From Roseateles terrae (lineage in GTDB: Bacteria; Pseudomonadota; Gammaproteobacteria; Burkholderiales; Burkholderiaceae_C): a DNA stretch of 64,000 nucleotides. The DNA is taken from contig NZ_JACHXO010000001.1 in the NCBI RefSeq assembly GCF_014192155.1, forward strand, positions 708,069 through 772,068, given 5' to 3'. A program made the position numbers and the translations under genes. The notes below the pieces were generated by a model. It was not told the origin of the DNA. It saw only the letters and a program-made list of their open reading frames with translations, and did no database searches. Positions 54,201 through 62,328 of the stretch are shown here, in pieces; the first letter of the stretch is position 1; every line of letters begins with the position of its first letter.

Positions 54201-54790
54201 TCGCCACCCTCTTCGGCCCCGGCGGCAAGATCGACCAGCTGTTCCAGCAGAAGCTCGCTCCGTATGTGGACACCACCACCCGCCCATGGAAGTTTCGTCC
54301 GGTGGAAGGCACGCCGCTGGGCGGCGACGTCGGCACCCTGCCCCAGTTCCAGCGCGCGGCGGTGATCAAGGAAACCTTCTTCCCGGGGACCAATTCGCCG
54401 TCGCTGCGCCTGGACTTCAAGCCGGTGGAGATGGACACGACGATCCAGCAGTTCATCCTGGATGTGGATGGCCAGATCGTCCGCTATGCCCACGGCCCGC
54501 AGATCCCGAGCTCGGTGCAATGGCCCGGACCCCGCGGCAGCTCGCAGGTGCGGGTGCAGGTCAGCCCGGCCAGCGCCAACGGCTCCTCCGGCATGGTCAA
54601 CGACGGCCCCTGGGCCCTGTTCCGGCTGTTTGACCGGGTGAAGATCGAAAAGACCAACGCGCCGGAACGCTTCCGCGTCACCTTCGACGTGGACGGCCGC
54701 AAGGCGGTGTTTGAAGTCACGGCCAGCAGCGTGAACAACCCGTTCCGCCTGAATGAGCTGAACCAGTTCTCCTGCCCCAACAGCCTCTGA
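51221..54790 (+). CDS. tssM: Type VI secretion inner-membrane protein TssM (IcmF)
   Basis: A 1189-residue IcmF protein of full family length. Two N-terminal membrane helices (about 10-65) are followed by the NTPase domain with intact Walker A at residues 144-151 (GAPGSGKT), IDTAGRFTTQDSD as Walker B-like, and LLVTKADLLSGF. A third membrane helix lies near 450-475 (ATVGLLGIGMITAWAVSY), then the long periplasmic part ending in the beta-rich C-terminal domain with SVQWPGPRGSSQVRVQVSPA, which meets TssJ. The intact Walker A suggests an ATP-binding version. Confidence 0.95.
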   Translation: MKRVLGWIFNRWVLLAVLLLAVALVLWIIGPLVAIGEYRPLETERSRWITIAVLVLVVAAIVGWQRWRASRSNQAVVQHLMQSPGGPAETERESADMAAVRERFQQAMATLQRARFGAGNQLKGWAARLGGRYLYELPWYLIIGAPGSGKTTALRHSGLQFPLADQMGDHAIRGVGGTRHCDWWFTDQAVLIDTAGRFTTQDSDPTNDKATWSGFLQMLRRSRPRQPLNGALVTVSVSDLLARTAPERAQYAATVRGRLQELHKDLDVRFPIYLLVTKADLLSGFMDYMATIDKDQRAAPWGFTFPRAAATPLAQAGAEFDALAQRLLDGLIDRLQAERDPQRRARIYGFPAQFGTLRQALLEFLDGVFAPSPYEAQPMLRGVYFVSGTQEGTPIDRVLGSVARNYRLENAVIAPNQASGRSYFLNRLLSEVVFAEAGLGGTNRRWERMRNAWMVAGYATVGLLGIGMITAWAVSYSNNRKYISDVSAHAEQVRELLQSTPNRATADLLPILPALDATRGLAQLDGATPWSMRWGLFQGKKLDSAAHNAYQRMLGDALLPRIMLRIEEQLRQGSNTPETLYEALKAYVMLHNTDHFDGAALKQHVMTDWETTRRELTPEQREQLSQHLEALLAQGGVASPLPDDETLLKSTRLQLSTLPLPQRIYNRIKAQRLGNDFPDFTVARAAGANASLVFVRASGAPLTSGVPGLYTRDGYLRGFQPLVGQAASQLASEQSWVLGVADAPKTATSMVQANGPLENEVRQLYLTDYAATWDSFLADIKLQPMGTVTQSVERSRLLSASDSPLPPLLKAISRETTLATGGNAIEQAQQKAGDLIQKSRDKIVNAIAGKSTPADAAAQQRLEATIVDDRFAGLRNLVTAPQGGGKSPLDETLALIGEANVVLSAAETALKGGSAPPPSPVPNRLKVEATRMPEPLRAMLDDLSNSSSRVSQGAMRQTLSQEVRSQVGEFCQQAVAGRYPLDRNSTRDVTQADFATLFGPGGKIDQLFQQKLAPYVDTTTRPWKFRPVEGTPLGGDVGTLPQFQRAAVIKETFFPGTNSPSLRLDFKPVEMDTTIQQFILDVDGQIVRYAHGPQIPSSVQWPGPRGSSQVRVQVSPASANGSSGMVNDGPWALFRLFDRVKIEKTNAPERFRVTFDVDGRKAVFEVTASSVNNPFRLNELNQFSCPNSL

Positions 54791-54798
54791 GGTCCTGC

Positions 54799-55518
54799 AT
54801 GGTTCCCTCCTCGACCACAGCGGCCGCCGAGGCCCCGGGCGCCGAGTTCGCGCCCGGCTGGTACGGCAAGATCGCCCCCTTGGGCGACTTCGCCCAGCGA
54901 CGCCTGCCGCCGCACTGGGTGAAGCACTGCGACCCGTGGCTGTCCAGCCTGATGCGGGACCTGCCACTGGCGCTGGGCGCGAACTGGCTGGATCTCTACC
55001 TGACCGCCCCGGTGATCCGCTTTGCCTGGGCACCGGGGGTGGTGGACATGAAGTGGTGGTTCGGCGTGATGATGCCGAGCTGCGACAACGTGGGCCGGTA
55101 TTTCCCGCTGGTGATCACCCAGCAGCGCACCGACCCGCCGGTGGACCGCGCCGGCATCGACCATCTCGAGCGGTGGTTCTCGGTGCTGTCTCAGGCAGCG
55201 GTGCACACGCTGGAAGATGGCGCCACGCTTGAGTCCTTCGAGCAGCGCCTGGCGAGCGCCCCCGCCTTTCCGGCCAGTGCCGCCGCCTCCATTCCGCTGC
55301 CGGATGCCGCCAACCGCTGGCAGACCTTCAGCCCGCCGACCGGCTCCCTGCCCAGTGGCATGGCGATGCTGGCGGCCGGGGAATTGATGGAACGGCTGGC
55401 GGGCTGCACGCTGTGGTCAGACCGACCGGTGGCGCCAGCACTGCCGCAGTTTCAATGGGGGCCGGGGCTGCCAGGCGCGCAGGTGTTTGGCGCCTTGCTG
55501 ACGCAGGCGGCGCGGTAA
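54799..55518 (+). CDS. tagF: Type VI secretion regulator TagF
   Basis: A 239-residue TagF: GWYGKIAPLGDFAQRRLPPHWVKHCDPWLSSLM is the typical start, followed by APVIRFAWAPGVVDMKWWFGVMMPSCDNVGRYFPLVIT and ALPQFQWGPGLPGAQVFGALL. TagF is a negative post-translational regulator of type VI firing in the threonine-phosphorylation pathway. It begins eight bases after tssM and faces the pppA gene tail to tail. Confidence 0.92.
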   Translation: MVPSSTTAAAEAPGAEFAPGWYGKIAPLGDFAQRRLPPHWVKHCDPWLSSLMRDLPLALGANWLDLYLTAPVIRFAWAPGVVDMKWWFGVMMPSCDNVGRYFPLVITQQRTDPPVDRAGIDHLERWFSVLSQAAVHTLEDGATLESFEQRLASAPAFPASAAASIPLPDAANRWQTFSPPTGSLPSGMAMLAAGELMERLAGCTLWSDRPVAPALPQFQWGPGLPGAQVFGALLTQAAR

Positions 55519-55546
55519 GGGGACGGCCCGCCCAAGGGGTCTTCCC

Positions 55547-55599
55547 GCTGTGGGGTCTGCGAGCTGTGGGGTTTGCGCGCCAAGGGGCGGCAGCGCCCC
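55547..55599. repeat. Tandem 16-bp repeat and hairpin between tagF and pppA
   Basis: Two adjacent 16-base units (GCTGTGGGGTCTGCGA at 55547-55562 and GCTGTGGGGTTTGCGC at 55563-55578) are followed by a GGGGCG / CGCCCC stem (55584-55599). The site lies in the convergent gap and may end both transcripts, although no T-run is present. Confidence 0.4.
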
Positions 55600-55613
55600 G
55601 CCTGACGAGGCGT

Positions 55614-56555
55614 TCAAAGCGGCATGCGCCGCGTCGTTTCGTCGTCCTCGTCTTCATCAGCGACCGGGCCCGCCGTGGCCGCCACGACGGCTTCGGCACT
55701 GCGGGCGGCGGTGCCGTTGGTCGCGCTGTCCGTCAGGCTATCCGCCGTGCGTGAAGCAGACGGGGCGGTCGCCGTCACCGTGTCGTCGTCATCCGGCTGC
55801 ATCACCGGTGCGGTCTGGCGGTCTCCGACCCACAGCGCAATCGCGCTGAAGTTGTCCTGATTCGGCAGCTCGCGCGACTCGATTTCCGCACGCATCGCGA
55901 GCAGCCAATCCTGCGGATTCTGCGCCAGCCGCAAGGTGTCCGGAATGGCGGCTTCGCCGGCACTGCCCCACCAGCCGTCGCTGCACAGCAGGAAGACGTC
56001 GCCGTCCTGCAGCGGCTCGGCGCCAGTGGTGTGCGGTTCCAGCTCATCATCGATGCCCAGGGCCGCCACCAAATGGTTCTTGTGCGGATGGTCCTCCGCC
56101 TGGGCCGGCGTGATCAGGCCGGCATCGATCAAACGCTGCACGACGCTGTCGTCATTGGTGACGCGGTCGATGCGGCCATTGCGCAGGCGATACAGCCGCG
56201 AATCGCCGACGTGCGTCCACATGGCGAAGTTGCGCTGCGCATCCACGCACAGCGCCACCAGCGTGGTGTGCATGCGGGCGCGACCGCTTTCCTCGATACC
56301 GCGGCGGACATCATCGTGGGCGGCCATGACGGCGCCCGTGAGCAGTTCAGGCCGCCACGGCAAGGTGGCATCGCCCAGCGCCAGCTGCATCCGCGTCACG
56401 GCGCGGCGTGCGGCTTCGGCGCCATTGCGGTGGCCGCCGGCGCCGTCGCACAGGACGGCATACCAGCCTGGGCCGTTTTCATGGGCCACCACCGCATCTT
56501 CGTTGGTGGTGCGCCGGCCGATTTCGCTGCAGGCCGCGACTCGGATCTTGAGCAT
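55614..56555 (-). CDS. pppA: PP2C-type serine/threonine phosphatase PppA
   Basis: A 313-residue phosphatase. Metal-binding aspartates are seen in RRTTNEDAVVAH, YAVLCDGAGGHRNG, WTHVGDSRLYRLRNG, LLCSDGWWG and PNQDNFSAIALWV, the PP2C motif series. The catalytic domain ends near residue 245; the rest is an Asp/Ala/Thr-rich acidic tail (DDDDTVTATAPSASRT...DEDEDDETTRR). It should remove threonine phosphates from the FHA protein encoded just upstream. The matching kinase gene ppkA is not in the window. Confidence 0.9.
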   Translation of the reverse strand: MLKIRVAACSEIGRRTTNEDAVVAHENGPGWYAVLCDGAGGHRNGAEAARRAVTRMQLALGDATLPWRPELLTGAVMAAHDDVRRGIEESGRARMHTTLVALCVDAQRNFAMWTHVGDSRLYRLRNGRIDRVTNDDSVVQRLIDAGLITPAQAEDHPHKNHLVAALGIDDELEPHTTGAEPLQDGDVFLLCSDGWWGSAGEAAIPDTLRLAQNPQDWLLAMRAEIESRELPNQDNFSAIALWVGDRQTAPVMQPDDDDTVTATAPSASRTADSLTDSATNGTAARSAEAVVAATAGPVADEDEDDETTRRMPL

Positions 56556-56580
56556 GGTTGGTGTGTGGACCGGATCCGCG

Positions 56581-58836
56581 TCAGGCCGCGGTTTTGCGTT
56601 GATTCAGACGTTCGAGCTGTTCTTCGTAGGCCTCCAGGAAAGCCTTGCCAAAGAGATTGTGGAAGTCCTCCTGGGCCTCCTCACGAATCGACTCGAAATG
56701 CTGCAGATAAAGTTCCCAGAGCTTGGCCTTGCGGTTGAGCGTGAGCACGCTGTCCAGCATCGAGCGGCTGGTCAGCTTGGACTCCAGCATCTCGGGCTTG
56801 AAGCGGCCCAGCACCCCTTCCAGCGCCGCACGGGTACCGGCCATGGTGCCGATGGTGTGACCCACCAGGTCGTGCATGGCGTCGGACATGGCGGCCGGCC
56901 CTGGCAGGAACCCACGCACCGGCGGCTGGAGCAATTGTTCCAGCGCGGACTGCGCGTCCGGCGAAAACTTCAGCGGATTGTTGTCCCGGGATCGGATGAC
57001 GGTGACCTGCGCCCGCAACTCATGCTTGGTGGCGGCGCGCACGGCCATCATCTGCAAGGTGCCGTCGATGGACGAGCGCAGCAGCTGGCCGATGACGCGC
57101 ATCAGATCGGGCGTCACGCCCTGAGCCGGGTCGAAGCGGATGCCGGCGCCCTCGCTGAAGGCTTGCCACAGGGCGGCGGTGTCGGCGGCAGCGGCTGCGG
57201 GTCCGGCAACGCCAGCGGCCGGGGCGGCTGCCACGGAGGAGGACGCAGACGCCTGGGCGTGACCTGGGTGGGTTTGAGCGGGCGGTGGCTGCAGCGGCGC
57301 TTGCGCAGTGGATGACGGCCGTGCCGCTGGCCGCGGGGGTGCCGGAGGCGGTGAGATCAGACCGCCCGCTTCGGAGTCCATGAAGAGCGGCGTGGCGGTG
57401 TCGCCTGCTTCGGTCGTCGGGAACAACGAAGGGGGCAGGACGTCGGGCGGCAGTGCGGGGCCGCGGCCCGCGGTCGACGCGGGGATGGCGCCCACGGCGG
57501 CACCGGCTGAGGCCCCTGCGGCTGCGGTGCTCGGCGTGGCGAAGGTGCTGGACGCGGTCGGTGTGCCGGACGCCGTGGGGCTCACCGGCATTACCGCCGT
57601 TCCTTGCGCCTGCAGCGCCAGGGCGTCCTGTGCGGGCACGGCCTGGCGCGCCGGCGTCTGCCCGGCACGCACTTCCGGGGGGCGGAACGAGCTGCTCAGC
57701 GCCGACGTGTGGTCGGGCAAGGCCGGTGTGACGGGCTCACTGTGGGCCGGCTTGGCCGGCTTGTCCCCGAACAGGGCCATCGGATCGGTGGGCAGGTCGC
57801 TGTGGCTCGCATCACCAAGTCCGCGAGTGGCACCGGCCATGAAACCGGCCAGCGGATCGGCGGACTGCGTCCCGCTGGCTTGCAGGCCAAACAGGTCGTC
57901 CAGCGAGCTGGCGTTGTTTCCGGACGACGGAATCAGATCGCCAAACGCACCGCCGCCGCCGAAGTCGGACGAAGGACGGGGCATGGGCGGGGGTGGCGCC
58001 ATCGGGGCACCGAGGCCGCCAAAGTCGAATCCGCCCGCCGACGATGGGGCGGCGGTGGGCGCGCGCGTCGGGGCCGGAGGCGGTGCAAACGGGTCGAAAT
58101 CGTCGGGCAACAAGGCCACGGCGGGCGCGGGCGCGGCCACTGGCGTCGTCTTGTGGGTCTGCCCGAAGGCCGAGCGCGGCGCGGGTGGCGGTGGCGCCCC
58201 CAGCAGGTCGGCGAAGGGGTTGGCGCCGCTGCTGTTGCCCGGGCTGCTACCGCTACCGCCGCCGCTCCCACCCAGGAGGTCCGCGAAAGGGTCACTGGCA
58301 GGCACAGGGGCGGCGGGCTGCGCGGCATGTGGGCTCGCATGCAGGGCTGCGCCTCGGGCGGCCGCGGGCGCCGTGGCGGCGAACGCCGGGGCGCTCGTGG
58401 GCAGCGCACCGGGGATCGCGCCTTGGCTCACACCCGGCGTCGCGCCTGGAAGCGGACTGGGGAAGGGATTGGATGCTTCGCCCACCCGGCCGCCGAGCAT
58501 CATGTTGGTGTCATCCGCCGCGCTGATCGTCACCTCCAGCAGGTAGCCGCCGACGCGGATTTCATCGCGATCGCGCACCGGCAGGCTCTGTCCCTGGGCC
58601 AGGGACTGTCCGCCGACGGTGATCGGATTGGCGCTGCCGATGTTGAAGATCACATAGCCGGTGCCGCTGGCGCGGATCTCGGCCTGTTGCCGGGAAATGT
58701 GACGTTCCGGGTCCGGCAGTGCCAGCGTATTGCCGTCGGCACGGCCGATGGTGCCCCCCTGCGGTCCAAACTCTGCGGTAATGGGCTGCGTCAGGGGCAG
58801 GTCATTGAGCGACACTGCGCGCAGGGTGAGGGTCAT
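56581..58836 (-). CDS. tagH: Type VI secretion FHA-domain protein TagH/Fha
   Basis: A 751-residue protein from ATG 58836. The N-terminal FHA domain (about 1-105) shows GGTIGRADGNTLALPDPERHISRQQAEI and VRDRDEIRVGGYLLEV, with the phosphothreonine-binding Arg, Ser and Asn-region residues. Residues about 120-545 are a Pro/Ala/Gly/Ser-rich disordered linker. The C-terminal 200 residues (ALWQAFSEGAGIRFDPAQGV...LYLQHFESIREEAQEDFHNLFGKAFLEAYEEQLERL) form the conserved TagH domain. It is the phospho-switch of type VI assembly and lies 25 bases before pppA in the same operon. The linker is much longer than usual. Confidence 0.9.
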   Translation of the reverse strand: MTLTLRAVSLNDLPLTQPITAEFGPQGGTIGRADGNTLALPDPERHISRQQAEIRASGTGYVIFNIGSANPITVGGQSLAQGQSLPVRDRDEIRVGGYLLEVTISAADDTNMMLGGRVGEASNPFPSPLPGATPGVSQGAIPGALPTSAPAFAATAPAAARGAALHASPHAAQPAAPVPASDPFADLLGGSGGGSGSSPGNSSGANPFADLLGAPPPPAPRSAFGQTHKTTPVAAPAPAVALLPDDFDPFAPPPAPTRAPTAAPSSAGGFDFGGLGAPMAPPPPMPRPSSDFGGGGAFGDLIPSSGNNASSLDDLFGLQASGTQSADPLAGFMAGATRGLGDASHSDLPTDPMALFGDKPAKPAHSEPVTPALPDHTSALSSSFRPPEVRAGQTPARQAVPAQDALALQAQGTAVMPVSPTASGTPTASSTFATPSTAAAGASAGAAVGAIPASTAGRGPALPPDVLPPSLFPTTEAGDTATPLFMDSEAGGLISPPPAPPRPAARPSSTAQAPLQPPPAQTHPGHAQASASSSVAAAPAAGVAGPAAAAADTAALWQAFSEGAGIRFDPAQGVTPDLMRVIGQLLRSSIDGTLQMMAVRAATKHELRAQVTVIRSRDNNPLKFSPDAQSALEQLLQPPVRGFLPGPAAMSDAMHDLVGHTIGTMAGTRAALEGVLGRFKPEMLESKLTSRSMLDSVLTLNRKAKLWELYLQHFESIREEAQEDFHNLFGKAFLEAYEEQLERLNQRKTAA

Positions 58837-59000
58837 GGTGCTGCCTTTGATCGATCCAGGTCCGCCAGACGCGTCTTTGCGAAATAGTTGGCGGCCCTCG
58901 CATGTTTGCCGGTCCTGGCCCATGCTTCAATGAACGAAAGTCACCTTCTGTTCGCTGCGGCTGGCCTCATACTGCCGCAGCTTGATCTGGTTCCCTAGCG

Positions 59001-59969
59001 ATGCCGATGCCAAAGTATTCTCTTCGCGCTGTTGCTCCCTGCGTGCTGGCTGCCCTGCTGGCCGGTTGTGTCACGCCTCCCAAGAACCCTCCGCCTGCAC
59101 CCGCGCCGGCGCCAGAACCGGTGGTGCCTGTCGCACCGCCGGAGCCGCCCCCGCCCCCACCCGCCACGCCTGCCCAGCAGGCGCAGGCTCAGAAGATGGC
59201 CATGGCTGCCGTGGACATGCTGGAAGCAGGCCAGGAAGATCAGGCCCGGGCAGAGATCCAGCGTGCGCTGGCCGTGGACCGGGACAACAAGCTGGCCAAC
59301 AGCCTGATGCGCCAGATCACCGGCGATCCGGTGCAGATGCTGGGCAAGGAGTCGTGGACGTACACGGTGCGCCCGAACGACACCCTGTCTCGCATTTCGG
59401 GTCGCTTCATGGGCGACATCTATTCGTTCTACATCCTGGCGCGTTACAACGACATCAAGGTGCCCGCCCGCGTGGCCGGTGGCCAGGTACTGCGCATTCC
59501 AGGCAAGGCGCCGCCCCCCGGGTCGCTGGATCCGCAGCCGCCGCGTGGACGCAACACGCCGGCCCCGGCGCCCCAGCCTGCTGCTGCGCCCGCCCCGGCA
59601 CCGACCGCTGCAGCCGCTCCCGCTCCCGCGCCCGCCCCTGCATCGGTGCCTGAATTGAGCCCCGGCGAGAAGGCGATGCGCAACGGCGAATCGTGGGAGC
59701 GCAGCAACCGCCTGGACCGGGCGCTGGATGAATACAAGCGCGCGGCGTCGATGGACCAGCCGGGGGCGCAGGCCAAGGTGGATGTCGTTCGCAAGAAGCT
59801 GATCGACCGCTCGACTGTCGCCGCTCGTACGGCATTCGCCAAGCAGGACCTGGCCGGATCGATCAAGGCCTGGGACAACGTGCTGGAACTGGATCCCAAC
59901 AACGAAGTGGCCAAGCTGGAACGCCAGAAGGCCGTGTCGTTGAAGGCGAAGGTGGATCAGCTGAAGTAA
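59001..59969 (+). CDS. LysM/TPR lipoprotein
   Basis: A 322-residue lipoprotein: signal and lipobox LLAGCVTP (lipidated Cys near residue 23), a Pro/Ala spacer (24-60), a TPR-like pair (65-105, DMLEAGQEDQARAEIQRALAVD), a LysM domain (about 115-165, WTYTVRPNDTLSRISGRFMGDIYSFYILARYND), a Pro/Ala-rich linker and a second TPR-like region (215-320, WERSNRLDRALDEYKRAASMD and LAGSIKAWDNVLELDPNN). It should sit in a membrane leaflet and bind peptidoglycan. It is divergent from tagH (164-base gap), so a link with type VI secretion is likely but unproven. Confidence 0.85.
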   Translation: MPMPKYSLRAVAPCVLAALLAGCVTPPKNPPPAPAPAPEPVVPVAPPEPPPPPPATPAQQAQAQKMAMAAVDMLEAGQEDQARAEIQRALAVDRDNKLANSLMRQITGDPVQMLGKESWTYTVRPNDTLSRISGRFMGDIYSFYILARYNDIKVPARVAGGQVLRIPGKAPPPGSLDPQPPRGRNTPAPAPQPAAAPAPAPTAAAAPAPAPAPASVPELSPGEKAMRNGESWERSNRLDRALDEYKRAASMDQPGAQAKVDVVRKKLIDRSTVAARTAFAKQDLAGSIKAWDNVLELDPNNEVAKLERQKAVSLKAKVDQLK

Positions 59970-59993
59970 GGCTGAGAACGCTGCATCCAATGC

Positions 59994-60031
59994 AAAAGCC
60001 GCCGCAGGGAGACTGCGGCGGCTTTTTTTTT
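59994..60031 (+). terminator. Rho-independent terminator
   Basis: Stem AGCCGCCGCAG / CTGCGGCGGCT with loop GGAGA, followed by a run of nine T residues, 28 bases after the LysM lipoprotein stop. Confidence 0.93.
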
Positions 60032-60117
60032 GCTGAGGCCGACCCTGCATCCGTCAGCGCCGCCCCTGACCTGTGCCGCACTCACGCCAATCATCTGCGT
60101 GGGGCACTCAGGCTCTT

Positions 60118-60954
60118 TCAATCAGTCCCGGCACTGCAAGCGGCGATGGCATTCTGCAGGCGCGAGAACCAGTAGCCGTCCCTCTCGTGGCAACTCAAAC
60201 CGTTGGCGATCGCTTGAAGTGGACCCAGCAATCTTCGAGTGGCCAGCTTTTCAGCGGCATCCAGTTCATAGACGCTGCATTCGGAATTCAGGTGATCCAA
60301 GACATATTCGACCGCTCTGGCATCGCCCCGCGCGGCCAGTCCTGCCAAGGCTTCCCCGCGCACGTCCGCATCCTCATCACTGAGATTTTTCCAGAGGACC
60401 GCACGGATTTCGGGCGTATCCGAGGACTGAAGGGAGCCTAGACAGAACGTCGCCCAGTCGCGAACAGCGTCGTGGGTGTCCGCTGCCAGCCTCAGTAGAG
60501 CGTTGATGGCGGCTGGCGCGTCATATCGGCCCAGCGACACTGTCACTGACCATCGGAGCATGTGGTTGTGATGTGTCGACAATCGAATCAGGTCATCCAG
60601 CGCTGCGGGATGTGGCCGATGGCCCAGGCCCGACACCGCCGCCTGGACCACCTCGATGTGCTGGTCGTGCAAGCCAGCCAGGAGAAGTTCTTGCGTCTCT
60701 GACAGAGCGTAGTCGCTGACGAGGGAACCCCGTCGCTGCCTCAGCTGAGCAGCGATGTCCATGCCCAGGCTGCGCCGACGCCAGCTTGGGCTTCGAGCCA
60801 GAGCCATTGCACGCTCCAAGGTCGGGAGCGCACCGCGCATCTGCAATTCAGCAATGGCGCGCCATCCTTTGTCGGTGTTCCGGCGCCGAAGCGCTGTGCG
60901 GACAAGGCGCTGAAGCGTCTTCTTTCTAATGATGTTCCTGGACAGCCGTTTCAT
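60118..60954 (-). CDS. HEAT-repeat protein, function unknown
   Basis: A 278-residue, probably cytoplasmic all-helical protein. After a very basic start (KRLSRNIIRKKTLQRLVRTALRRR), about five HEAT-like repeats are visible, for example HIEVVQAAVSGLGHRPHPAALDDLIRLS, HMLRWSVTVSLGRYDAPAAINALLRLA and DADVRGEALAGLAARGDARAVEYVLDHL. There is no signal peptide. Base composition is clearly less GC-rich than that of its neighbours, which suggests recent transfer. The repeats imply protein-protein binding; an adaptor or immunity-like role beside the type VI locus is only a guess. Confidence 0.7.
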   Translation of the reverse strand: MKRLSRNIIRKKTLQRLVRTALRRRNTDKGWRAIAELQMRGALPTLERAMALARSPSWRRRSLGMDIAAQLRQRRGSLVSDYALSETQELLLAGLHDQHIEVVQAAVSGLGHRPHPAALDDLIRLSTHHNHMLRWSVTVSLGRYDAPAAINALLRLAADTHDAVRDWATFCLGSLQSSDTPEIRAVLWKNLSDEDADVRGEALAGLAARGDARAVEYVLDHLNSECSVYELDAAEKLATRRLLGPLQAIANGLSCHERDGYWFSRLQNAIAACSAGTD

Positions 60955-61065
60955 GTCTTCGATGCTAACAACAGTCCATCAGCGCTGTGTCGGACGGGCC
61001 CCCTCACCTGTCCATGGCGTGAGGCGTCTGAAACGCTTCAGCCGGGAGACATCCTGCTTTGCAGC

Positions 61066-62328
61066 TCAGCGCACCGTCCGCGTCGCCGCTCCCGCGGCCG
61101 TCACCGTCTTGTTGCCCGGATCCGCCGCTGAAGAGGCGTCGATCCATTGGCGCATCAGCGCCAAGGCCCGCGGGTGTTTGCCATCGATCTTCAGGCACTT
61201 CTGCAGCCAGTTGATGCCGCCGGCACGGTCCGTCATCGCCACGCGCTCGGCTTTGCGCACATACAGGTCGGCCAGCAGGCGACGCGCTGACGGATCGCGG
61301 CGATCCTGCGCCGAGCGGCGCTCCAGCAGCGCAATCGCTTCATCCACCTCGCCCTGCGCCGAGAGCATCGCGATGTGTTCCAGCTCATTGCGGTCGCCGC
61401 CGCCAGAGGCCTCGGCGCGCCCCGCCTTGCTGGATGTAGCCGCCGCGTTGCCAGTCGTGGCCGCTGTTGCCGCGGCCGCAGTGGCCGCCACAGCAGCCGA
61501 CTCCTTGCCCGCATCCGCCGCACCGTCCTTGGCCCCGGCCGCCTTCGCAGCGACCTTTGCATCCGCCGCTTTCACAGCGTCCTTGCCACCGGCCTTGGCT
61601 CCGGTCGAGTCCGCACTGCTGCCAGACACCGCAGCCTTCGCCTCCGACCTGGAGGCGTCCTTGGAAGCATCCTTCGCAGCCAACCGCGCCGCTTCCTTGG
61701 CCTCCCTGGCTTCACGCGCCGCGGTTTCCTTCGCCTCCCGCGCTTCCCGTGCCGCCGCTTCCTTGGCTTCACGCGCTTCCTTCACCGCAGCGGCCTTTGC
61801 CTGTGCCGGCGTCATCGGCTTGCCTTCCGCCCCGCGGCGCAAGGTGATGCGCGACGGCGTGCCCAGATAGCTGCGCCGGTTGCGCTCCTTCTCAATGACC
61901 CGCAGCGCATCGGCCGCCTTGGCGTTGTCCGGCTGCAGGCTCAATGCCGTCAGATAGTGCTGGGTGGCGCCGTCCAGATCGCCTTTCGCCTGCGCCTGCT
62001 GGGCCTTCTGCATGCGCTCGGCCACCCCGGCGTCGACCTGGCCCTGCACGGCGATCAGCCGCTCGCGATACGACGGCTCCTGCGGACGCAGCACCGTCAG
62101 CACTTCCCAGGCCCAGGCGGCTTCAGCGAGCTGGCCCTTCTGCTCCAGGTCCTTGGCCCGCTGGTATTGCGCCAGTTCGAACTCACCCACCGGTCCACGC
62201 GCCACTGGCGGTGGCGCATCGGGCGCACGCTCCCCCACGGTGGCGGTGGTTGTGCAGGCCGACAGCAGCGTCGCGCCCACCAGCAGCACCGGCAGCGCCG
62301 CACGCCTGCATTGCGCCAACGCGTTCAT
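61066..62328 (-). CDS. TPR lipoprotein with charged helical linker
   Basis: A 420-residue lipoprotein with lipobox LLSACTT (Cys near residue 25). TPR-like repeats cover 50-145 (AQYQRAKDLEQKGQLAEAAWAWEVLTVLRPQEPSY; AQAKGDLDGATQHYLTALSLQPDNAKA). A long Ala/Lys/Glu/Arg repeat (about 185-225, units of AREAKEAA) and an Ala/Gly/Lys-rich stretch follow to 310. A C-terminal TPR-like part (NWLQKCLKIDGKHPRALALMRQWID) closes it. It starts at the ATGA overlap with the polysaccharide deacetylase gene. A scaffold role in the envelope is plausible; no specific function is recognised. Confidence 0.78.
   Translation of the reverse strand: MNALAQCRRAALPVLLVGATLLSACTTTATVGERAPDAPPPVARGPVGEFELAQYQRAKDLEQKGQLAEAAWAWEVLTVLRPQEPSYRERLIAVQGQVDAGVAERMQKAQQAQAKGDLDGATQHYLTALSLQPDNAKAADALRVIEKERNRRSYLGTPSRITLRRGAEGKPMTPAQAKAAAVKEAREAKEAAAREAREAKETAAREAREAKEAARLAAKDASKDASRSEAKAAVSGSSADSTGAKAGGKDAVKAADAKVAAKAAGAKDGAADAGKESAAVAATAAAATAATTGNAAATSSKAGRAEASGGGDRNELEHIAMLSAQGEVDEAIALLERRSAQDRRDPSARRLLADLYVRKAERVAMTDRAGGINWLQKCLKIDGKHPRALALMRQWIDASSAADPGNKTVTAAGAATRTVR

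Noticed and set aside
57308-58546. Plus-strand ORFs of over 400 codons inside tagH
   Set aside because: They arise from the Pro/Ala/Gly-rich linker of TagH read backwards; FHA and TagH domains on the minus strand decide.
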